Assembly (NCBI RefSeq): GCF_013184545.1 | Contig: NZ_JAAOJA010000010.1 | Span: forward strand, 62,001-126,000 | Direction of reading: 5' to 3' | Source: Pseudomonas tumuqii | GTDB taxonomy: Bacteria > Pseudomonadota > Gammaproteobacteria > Pseudomonadales > Pseudomonadaceae | DNA length: 64,000 bases | Shown here: positions 58,464-64,000 of the stretch, one piece after another | How the letters are laid out: every line of letters begins with the position of its first letter | Numbering within the stretch: the stretch's first letter is position 1 | Made by a program: the position numbers and the translations under genes | The notes under the pieces: generated by a model | The model's database searches: none | What the model was told of the DNA's origin: nothing | The model's input: the letters and a program-made list of their open reading frames with translations, nothing else

Positions 58464-59384
58464 TCACTCGGCCTTTTTCTTGAACAGATAGAACAGATTC
58501 GGCTCGCTGATCAGGTACAGGTTGCCATCGTTGTCCATGGCCACCCCTTCCGCCTGCGGCACCGTGGCCTTGAGTCCCTGCTGCCCGGCCAACAGCGACA
58601 GGCTGCTGATCGGCTTGCCGGCGACATTCAGTTCCAGCACCAGGCGCGACTCATCGGACAAGGCCAGCAGATGCCCGGTGCGCTGGTCGTACTGCAAACT
58701 GGACAGGTCGCGCACGAACAGCCCGGCATCGCGCGCCAGGTCATCCACCACATGCACGGCAAACGGCTGACCCGGATCGCTGTGCGGAAAGCCATGAATC
58801 TCGTAGATGCGCAGCGGATCGCGCTCCTTGGCGACGAACAGGCGCTGGCCGACCGAGTCGTAAGCCAAGCCCTCGAAGCCCTTGTTGTCGCTCAGCTCGA
58901 TGCCCAGCGACAGTTGCTGGGCACTGGTCGCGTCGACCTCGCGGGTGTCCTCGTCCAGGCGCACCTTGATCAGGCGCTGGCGACGCTCGTCGCTGATCAC
59001 ATAGAGGCCGCGACTGATGTATTCGACCGCCTCGGCATCGCCAAAACCGATCAGCTTGACTCGGCGCAGGACGCGACCGTCGAGCGACAGTTCGATCAAT
59101 TCCGGATTCTGGTTGGTGACGGTAAACAGACTGCGCCGATCCGGGTCGTAGGTCAGCGCCGAGACATCGTCGTCCAGGCCGACGATCGGTTGCGCCTCGA
59201 TCGCCACCCGGTAATCCGTCAGCCAGATCGAGTCATCCTGCCATTGCGCCACCTGTCGCCATTGCTGCGCGTTGAACCAGGCACGCTCGAACAGACGGTA
59301 GTCCTGGGCCAGCCAACCCAGCACCAGCAGCACTGCCAGCAACAGCCCCAGGGCCAGACGTTTGCGGGTAAGCATAGGGTGCAT
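58464..59384 (-). CDS. SdiA-regulated (YjiK) domain protein, paralogue 1
   Basis: About 306 residues: an N-terminal membrane anchor (residues about 8-27), then a beta-propeller-like SdiA-regulated/YjiK domain with SALTYDPDRRSLFTVTN, LIELSLDGRVLRRVKLIGFG and EGVAMDNDGNLYLISEPNLF. The protein is probably exported to the periplasm and held in the membrane. It is clearly related to the gene at 60088, with the stress protein between them. ATG 59384 is used; 59375 is a second candidate. Function unknown, perhaps sensing or ligand binding. Confidence 0.88.
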   Translation of the reverse strand: MHPMLTRKRLALGLLLAVLLVLGWLAQDYRLFERAWFNAQQWRQVAQWQDDSIWLTDYRVAIEAQPIVGLDDDVSALTYDPDRRSLFTVTNQNPELIELSLDGRVLRRVKLIGFGDAEAVEYISRGLYVISDERRQRLIKVRLDEDTREVDATSAQQLSLGIELSDNKGFEGLAYDSVGQRLFVAKERDPLRIYEIHGFPHSDPGQPFAVHVVDDLARDAGLFVRDLSSLQYDQRTGHLLALSDESRLVLELNVAGKPISSLSLLAGQQGLKATVPQAEGVAMDNDGNLYLISEPNLFYLFKKKAE

Positions 59385-59488
59385 CGCTTTTTCACTCACA
59401 GATTGCTCAACGCACAACCACGCCAGTCCGAAGCAGAAGCCTCGGGCTGGCGTGGTGGTGTGGGTCAGCCGCACATCGCGGCTGGTTT

Positions 59489-59836
59489 TCAGTTACTCAG
59501 TTCGACCATATCGACATCGATTTCGCGGCTGGTCAGATCACGATCGACCTCGCCGGTCAGTTTGACCATGGCCTTTTCGGAAACAGCCTGCGCCGGCCAA
59601 TCCTCATTGTCGATCTCAACCTGGATGGTGCCGGTGGCATCCTTGAACTCGTAGAGTTCGTCTTGCAGACGCTTGACGATCTGGCCCTGCAGGACAACCG
59701 GAGTATCGTCGGCGGCGTCCAGTGCAGCAGCCACCGTGCTGACCTGGGTGATGGCGCCGGGGCCGGTATAACCTTCGGCCAAGGCAGCGGCAGTGAACAG
59801 TGGGGCAAGCAGCAGAACAAGTGTGCAACGCTTCAT
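59489..59836 (-). CDS. YgiW/YdeI-family stress-tolerance OB-fold protein
   Basis: A 115-residue periplasmic protein with a signal peptide (MKRCTLVLLLAPLFTAAALA) and an OB-fold domain (AALDAADDTPVVLQGQIVKR, EFKDATGTIQVEIDNEDW). The family is linked to cation, peroxide and peptide stress. It lies between two SdiA-regulated-domain genes, all on the same strand, suggesting a stress-linked envelope cluster. Confidence 0.9.
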   Translation of the reverse strand: MKRCTLVLLLAPLFTAAALAEGYTGPGAITQVSTVAAALDAADDTPVVLQGQIVKRLQDELYEFKDATGTIQVEIDNEDWPAQAVSEKAMVKLTGEVDRDLTSREIDVDMVELSN

Positions 59837-60087
59837 GGTGGATCTCGCTAATCGGTAAATGACCCGGTCAGATTAGCGAGCACGGCTGAACCCAGGCTTA
59901 ATCCGAGCTTAAGCCAAACTTAACCGGCACACCCCACGCTTGCCCTCGCCGCTCGGCCGGCTGGCAATGCGCCGATCCGTTCGCCGCGACAGCCTGCCGG
60001 ATGTACCCGGCGCCGATGATCCACGGTGTACGGCCTGCGGCGAGTGACAGCCTGCAGATTGTGGGTTGTTCGAGGATGTCGGGACGC

Positions 60088-61020
60088 TTAATCGACCTGC
60101 GTGGGCAGCTCCACCGGCACGTCCTTGCTGAACACATAGAGCAGGTTGGGTTCGCCGACGATGTAGATATTGCCCGCCGCATCCATAGTCACGCCTTCGG
60201 CCTGCTTGATGCTCTGGTGCAGACCGTTGAGACCGCCAATCAGGCTGATGAAGCTGACCGGCTGCCCCTGCTCATCCAGCTCCAGGAGCAGACGCGACTC
60301 GTCGGAAAGCACCAGGGAGTGACCGGTGCGCGCATCGAAACTCAACGAAGAAATATCGCGCACGAACGCGCGCTTCGAGGGCAACGCCTGCAGCGTCCCG
60401 GCGGCGCCGTCCTCGCCGGGAAACGGCAAGCTGAACAGCCCCAGCGGACCGCGCTCCTTGCCGAGCAGCAACCGCTGATTGCGCGAGTCCCAGGCAATCC
60501 CCTCGAAGCCCTTGTTGCCGGAATCGGCAAAGCCCAGGTCGAACGATGGATAATCGCCGGCATCCAGGCTCTGCGTGTCGGCGTCGATACTGAACGCCGT
60601 CAAGCTGCGCCGGCGCTCGTCGATGATCGCCAGGCGTCCGCCGGAGATGACCTCGACGCCCTCGGGATCGGAAAAGCCGCTGAGCGGGATACGCCGCAGC
60701 ACCTCACCGGCCAGCGACAACTCGACCAGTTGCGGGTGCTTGCCGGTCACGGTGAACAGGGTGTCGCTAGCGGGGCTGTAGGTCAGCCCTGAGGTTTCGT
60801 CCCGCTCCAGGCCGGTCAACGACCGACCCTGCACGACCACCCGATAGCCCGGCAGCCAGATGCTCGCCTGCTGCTCGGCAACACTCCGCCGGCCTTCCTC
60901 GAGCCAGAACCAGGCGCGATCGTCCAGGCGCAGAAAGTCGACCAGCAGCACCGTGGCAACGACCAGCAACAGCAGCAGCAACCGGCGCGGGCGCATGAAA
61001 CGAAGGAACTGGGCAGGCAT
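60088..61020 (-). CDS. SdiA-regulated (YjiK) domain protein, paralogue 2
   Basis: About 310 residues, paralogous to the gene at 58464. A single membrane anchor (residues about 12-27, LLLLLLVVATVLLVDFL) is followed by the same propeller-like domain with SGLTYSPASDTLFTVTGKHP, LSLAGEVLRRIPLSGFSDPE and EGVTMDAAGNIYIVGEPNLL. The two proteins align along their whole length, indicating a local duplication around the YgiW gene. ATG 61020 is preferred over a GTG two codons upstream. Confidence 0.88.
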   Translation of the reverse strand: MPAQFLRFMRPRRLLLLLLVVATVLLVDFLRLDDRAWFWLEEGRRSVAEQQASIWLPGYRVVVQGRSLTGLERDETSGLTYSPASDTLFTVTGKHPQLVELSLAGEVLRRIPLSGFSDPEGVEVISGGRLAIIDERRRSLTAFSIDADTQSLDAGDYPSFDLGFADSGNKGFEGIAWDSRNQRLLLGKERGPLGLFSLPFPGEDGAAGTLQALPSKRAFVRDISSLSFDARTGHSLVLSDESRLLLELDEQGQPVSFISLIGGLNGLHQSIKQAEGVTMDAAGNIYIVGEPNLLYVFSKDVPVELPTQVD

Positions 61021-61123
61021 CGGCACGACTCGAGAAAACCATGGCCATCAGACTAGCGGCCAAAGCTTAAGGTTCGATTACCCACAGAGAGCGTCTCCAG
61101 GCGCCCCGTACACGACTGGCCGG

Positions 61124-61789
61124 TTACAGCACGCGGCTGGCGAAACACGAGTGGCCGACCAGTTCCAGCACCAGCTCATCGCCCTTGTGCAACGGCCCGA
61201 CCCCGACCGGCGTACCGGTGAGGATCACGTCGCCCGGCTGCAGGCTGAAGTGCCCGGCGATGTGCTGGATCATCGGCAGGATCGGGTTGAGCATGTCGCG
61301 GCTGTTGCCGTCCTGACGCACTTCGCCGTTGATCGTCAGGCGAATGCCGATATCACTCAGGTCCTCCACCGCATCGCCCGGCACGAAGGGCGCCAGCACG
61401 CAGGCGCCATCGAAGGACTTGGCGATTTCCCAGGGGTAGCCCTTGTCCTTGAGCTTGGCCTGCAGGTCGCGCAGGGTCAGGTCGAGGGCCGGAGCGAAGC
61501 CGGAAATCGCGTCCAGCACTTCTTCGGCATTGGGCGTGCGCGACAATGGCTTGCCGATCAGCACGGCGATCTCCGCCTCGTAATGCACCGCACCGCGCTC
61601 GTCGGGAATCGCAAACCCCTCGTCCAGCGCCACCACACAGCTGCCGGCCTTGATGAACAGCAGCGGCTCGCTCGGTACCGGGTTGTTCAGTTCCTTGGCG
61701 TGTTCGGCGTAGTTGCGGCCGATGCACACCACCTTGCCCATGGGGAAGTGGATATGGGTGCCGTCGACATACTGGTGCTGGTAACTCAT
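61124..61789 (-). CDS. fumarylacetoacetate hydrolase family protein
   Basis: A 221-residue member of the FAH superfamily, which includes YcgM and oxaloacetate decarboxylase/acylpyruvase types. Signatures are VVCIGRNYAEHAKELNNPVP, the metal-site YEAEIAVLIGKPL (two Glu) and ILTGTPVGVGPLHKGDEL. AAGGAG precedes the ATG at 61789. It may hydrolyse acylpyruvates or decarboxylate oxaloacetate; the substrate is not determined by sequence. Same strand as the D-2-hydroxyglutarate dehydrogenase gene downstream of which it lies, with a BIME between. Confidence 0.92.
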   Translation of the reverse strand: MSYQHQYVDGTHIHFPMGKVVCIGRNYAEHAKELNNPVPSEPLLFIKAGSCVVALDEGFAIPDERGAVHYEAEIAVLIGKPLSRTPNAEEVLDAISGFAPALDLTLRDLQAKLKDKGYPWEIAKSFDGACVLAPFVPGDAVEDLSDIGIRLTINGEVRQDGNSRDMLNPILPMIQHIAGHFSLQPGDVILTGTPVGVGPLHKGDELVLELVGHSCFASRVL

Positions 61790-61842
61790 CACAGACTCCT
61801 TATGGGAATGCGCCGCGCGCTGCTCTTAAAACGCTGCTCTTG

Positions 61843-61920
61843 GTAGGAGCCAGCTTGCTGGCGATCAGTGGCCCGATCCGGCTTCTCGATACTGCGGATC
61901 GCCAGCAAGCTGGCTCCTAC
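61843..61920. repeat. BIME: inverted 'gtaggagccagcttgctggcgat' pair
   Basis: Two near-perfect inverted units around a 33-base centre between the FAH-family and D-2-hydroxyglutarate dehydrogenase genes; the same class as the 42 and 54 kb copies, with a 'ccagcttgctgg' core. Confidence 0.85.
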
Positions 61921-61947
61921 AGGCAATACAGATGATTCGCGTACCAA

Positions 61948-63342
61948 TCAGAGCGGGAAGATCTTGCCGGGGTTCATGATGCCGTTAGGATCGAACACCG
62001 CCTTGATCGCCTTCATGTAGCCGATCTCCGCCTCGGAGCGGCTGTAATGCAGGTAATCGCGCTTGGTCATGCCGACGCCGTGTTCGGCGCTGATCGAGCC
62101 GTTGTACTTCTGCACGGTCTCGAACACCCACTTGTTGACCGTGGCGCACTTGGCAAAGAACTCGTCCTTGGACAGGCTCGAAGGCTTGAGGATATTCAGG
62201 TGCAGGTTGCCGTCGCCGATGTGGCCGAACCAGACGATCTCGAAGTCCGGGTAGTGTTCACCGACGATGGCGTCGATGTCGTGGAGGAAGGCCGGCACTT
62301 TCGATACCGTGACCGAGATGTCGTTCTTGTACGGGGTCCAGTGACTGATGGTCTCGGAGATGTATTCGCGCAGCTTCCACAGGTTCTGCAGTTGCTGTTC
62401 GCTCTGGCTCATCACCCCGTCCAGCACCCAACCCTGTTCGACGCAATGCTCGAAGGTGGCCAGGGCCGCCTCGGCCACCTGCTCGCTGCTGGCCTCGAAC
62501 TCCAGCAGCGCATAGAACGGGCAGTCGGTTTCGAACGGTGCCGGCACGTCGCCGCGGGCCATGACCTTGGCCAGCGCCTTGTCGGAGAAGAACTCGAAGG
62601 CGGTCAGGTCCAGCTTGTTCTGGAAGGCGTGCAGCACCGGCATGATCGAATCGAAATCGGCCGCGCCGAGGACCATGGCGGTGAGGTTCTGCGGCGCGCG
62701 GTCGAGGCGCATGGTCGCCTCGACCACGAAGCCCAGGGTGCCTTCGGCGCCGATGAACAGCTGGCGCAGGTCGTAGCCGGTGGCGTTCTTGATCAGGTCC
62801 TTGTTCAGCTCCAGCAGCTCGCCGGTGCCGGTGACGACCTTCAGACCGGCCACCCAGTTGCGGGTCATGCCGTAACGAATCACCTTGATCCCGCCGGCAT
62901 TGGTGCCGATATTGCCGCCCAGCTGGCTCGAACCGCTGGAGGCGAAATCGACCGGGTAGTACAGCCCCTGCTCTTCGGCGAACAGCTGCAACTGCTTGGT
63001 CACCACACCCGGCTGACAGACCACGCAGCGGTCGAATTCGTTGAACGCGAGAATCTGGTTCATATAGTCGAAGGCCACCACCACTTCGCCGTTGGCCGCA
63101 ACGGCAGCGGCCGACAGCCCGGTGCGCCCGCCCGACGGCACCAGGGCGACCTTGTGCTGGTTGGCCCAGCGGACGATGGCCTGGACCTGCTCGATGCTCT
63201 TGGGAAAGACGATGGCGCAAGGGGCCGGGGCGAAATGTTTGGTCCAATCCTTGCCGTAGGCGTTGAGGGAATCGGCATCGGTGAGCACCTTGCCGGGCTC
63301 AACCAGGGTCTTCAGCTCTTCGATCAGCGCAGGATTGGTCAT
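61948..63342 (-). CDS. D-2-hydroxyglutarate dehydrogenase (FAD-linked, GlcD-like)
   Basis: A 464-residue FAD enzyme of the FAD_binding_4 / FAD-oxidase_C family. The N-terminal PCMH domain has VPSGGRTGLSAAAVAANGEV and SSGSSQLGGNIGTNAGGIKV, and the C-terminal domain has FGHIGDGNLHLNIL and SAEHGVGMTKRDYL with likely metal ligands. In Pseudomonas stutzeri this enzyme was reported to oxidise D-2-hydroxyglutarate made as a by-product by SerA, driving serine synthesis. Divergent pairing with serA here fits that role. Confidence 0.92.
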   Translation of the reverse strand: MTNPALIEELKTLVEPGKVLTDADSLNAYGKDWTKHFAPAPCAIVFPKSIEQVQAIVRWANQHKVALVPSGGRTGLSAAAVAANGEVVVAFDYMNQILAFNEFDRCVVCQPGVVTKQLQLFAEEQGLYYPVDFASSGSSQLGGNIGTNAGGIKVIRYGMTRNWVAGLKVVTGTGELLELNKDLIKNATGYDLRQLFIGAEGTLGFVVEATMRLDRAPQNLTAMVLGAADFDSIMPVLHAFQNKLDLTAFEFFSDKALAKVMARGDVPAPFETDCPFYALLEFEASSEQVAEAALATFEHCVEQGWVLDGVMSQSEQQLQNLWKLREYISETISHWTPYKNDISVTVSKVPAFLHDIDAIVGEHYPDFEIVWFGHIGDGNLHLNILKPSSLSKDEFFAKCATVNKWVFETVQKYNGSISAEHGVGMTKRDYLHYSRSEAEIGYMKAIKAVFDPNGIMNPGKIFPL

Positions 63343-63531
63343 CTACGGAACTCTCAAACGATTCATGGTCACCCTGAGCACGCTTCATCTGCCAGGGGTG
63401 GGTGTTTCGCGGGGCGCTTATGCTAGCATACGCACCCCGTGAATCGTGCTCCCGCGCCGATCTGCGGGGGCCCGGTCAGCAACGTAGCTGGCCTTTCCCT
63501 GATCACTATTTGTGGGACAACAGGTACTCCG
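63343..63531. promoter_or_regulatory. divergent promoter region of D-2-hydroxyglutarate dehydrogenase and serA
   Basis: 189 bases between the two starts. No clear palindromic operator is seen, though a 'gcttatgctagcatacgc' segment (near 63417-63434) is partly symmetric and could be a promoter/operator. Confidence 0.5.
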
Positions 63532-64000
63532 ATGAGCAAGACCTCTCTCGACAAGAGCAAGATCAAGTTCCTTCTTCTCGAAGGCGTCCACCAGAATGCC
63601 GTGGACACCCTGAAGGCTGCCGGCTACACCAACATCGAGTACCACAAGGGCGCACTGTCCGACGACGAGCTGAAAACCAGGATCGCCGACGCGCACTTCA
63701 TTGGCATTCGCTCACGCACCCAGCTGACCGCCGATGTCTTCGATTGCGCGAACAAGCTGGTCGCCGTCGGCTGCTTCTGCATCGGCACCAACCAGGTCGA
63801 CCTCGACGCCGCCCGCGAGCGCGGTATCGCGGTGTTCAACGCGCCTTACTCGAACACCCGCTCGGTGGCCGAACTGGTGCTGGCCCAGGCCATCCTGCTA
63901 CTGCGCGGCATCCCGGAAAAGAACGCCTCCTGCCACCGTGGCGGCTGGATCAAATCGGCAGCCAACTCCTTCGAGATCCGCGGCAAGAAGCTCGGCATCG
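63532..64000 (+). CDS. serA: D-3-phosphoglycerate dehydrogenase (5' part, continues beyond window)
   Basis: The first 156 codons of SerA (usually about 409 residues) are present. The start MSKTSLDKSKIKFLLLEGVH and the substrate-binding FIGIRSRTQLTADVF and VGCFCIGTNQVDLDAARERG, then NAPYSNTRSVAELVLAQAI, are diagnostic. It oxidises 3-phosphoglycerate for serine synthesis; the NAD-binding domain and ACT domain lie outside the window. ATG 63532 follows AGGTACTCCG. Confidence 0.97.
   Translation, partial: MSKTSLDKSKIKFLLLEGVHQNAVDTLKAAGYTNIEYHKGALSDDELKTRIADAHFIGIRSRTQLTADVFDCANKLVAVGCFCIGTNQVDLDAARERGIAVFNAPYSNTRSVAELVLAQAILLLRGIPEKNASCHRGGWIKSAANSFEIRGKKLGI

Overview
The window is high-GC proteobacterial chromosome and reads as Pseudomonas (sensu lato). 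Three blocks point there: epd-pgk-fba with tkt, an ArsR/methyltransferase regulator and metK; a complete reductive pyrimidine-degradation locus (NCS1 transporter, carbamoyl hydrolase, dihydropyrimidinase, PreT, PreA); and hslO-pckA plus rpiA and D-2-hydroxyglutarate dehydrogenase/serA. The intergenic repeats ('taggagcgagcttgctcgcga' hairpins and 'tagggtgcgctgtgcgcacca' palindromes) are also Pseudomonas-like. Species cannot be fixed from the sequence alone.

Layout. 1-12.7 kb holds lipid and accessory metabolism: a large ACP/acyl-AMP ligase/acyltransferase (cut by the window edge), an UMF1-type MFS transporter, a DUF2157 + DUF4824-like membrane pair, a thioesterase, an iron alcohol dehydrogenase, a 3-hydroxyacyl-CoA dehydrogenase translationally coupled to the wreck of an acyl-CoA dehydrogenase, a LysR regulator and a flavin monooxygenase. 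12.9-21.3 kb is the most accessory part: a MerR/AhpD-like pair behind a leaderless 19-bp-spacer promoter, an EamA exporter with a long leader, a HPF-type ribosome factor, a Tat-exported multicopper oxidase, a cupin, and a 1.3-kb gene-poor stretch with a 179-bp palindromic element. 21.3-38.5 kb is mostly housekeeping: a RecQ-type helicase, pckA, hslO, ald, a cysteine-synthase/glutaredoxin fusion, the slipin-NfeD pair, yccS, HDOD and GreA/B-like proteins, a YgjP peptidase and a PL7 alginate lyase. 38.5-46.8 kb is central carbon and S-adenosylmethionine metabolism. 46.8-50 kb carries decaying genes: ligB with a frameshift, a cytochrome c', a second palindromic element and a MAPEG remnant. 50-57.3 kb is pyrimidine catabolism. 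57.3-64 kb holds rpiA, YegP, two SdiA-regulated-domain paralogues flanking a YgiW protein, a fumarylacetoacetase-family enzyme, D-2-hydroxyglutarate dehydrogenase and, divergently, serA (cut by the window end).

Functional ties. The epd-pgk-fba and tkt genes link glycolysis/gluconeogenesis with the pentose phosphate pathway and pyridoxal phosphate synthesis, with rpiA further along. A perfect 44-bp inverted repeat lies between tkt and the regulator-metK unit. The pyrimidine genes form two divergent arms around a 600-bp AT-rich control region. SerA and D-2-hydroxyglutarate dehydrogenase are known to work as a couple in serine synthesis and here share a divergent promoter region.

No clearly new multi-gene system was found. 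The best leads are the leaderless MerR/AhpD module, the 44-bp palindrome at metK/tkt, the structured leader with a small ORF before the EamA gene, and three genes caught in decay.
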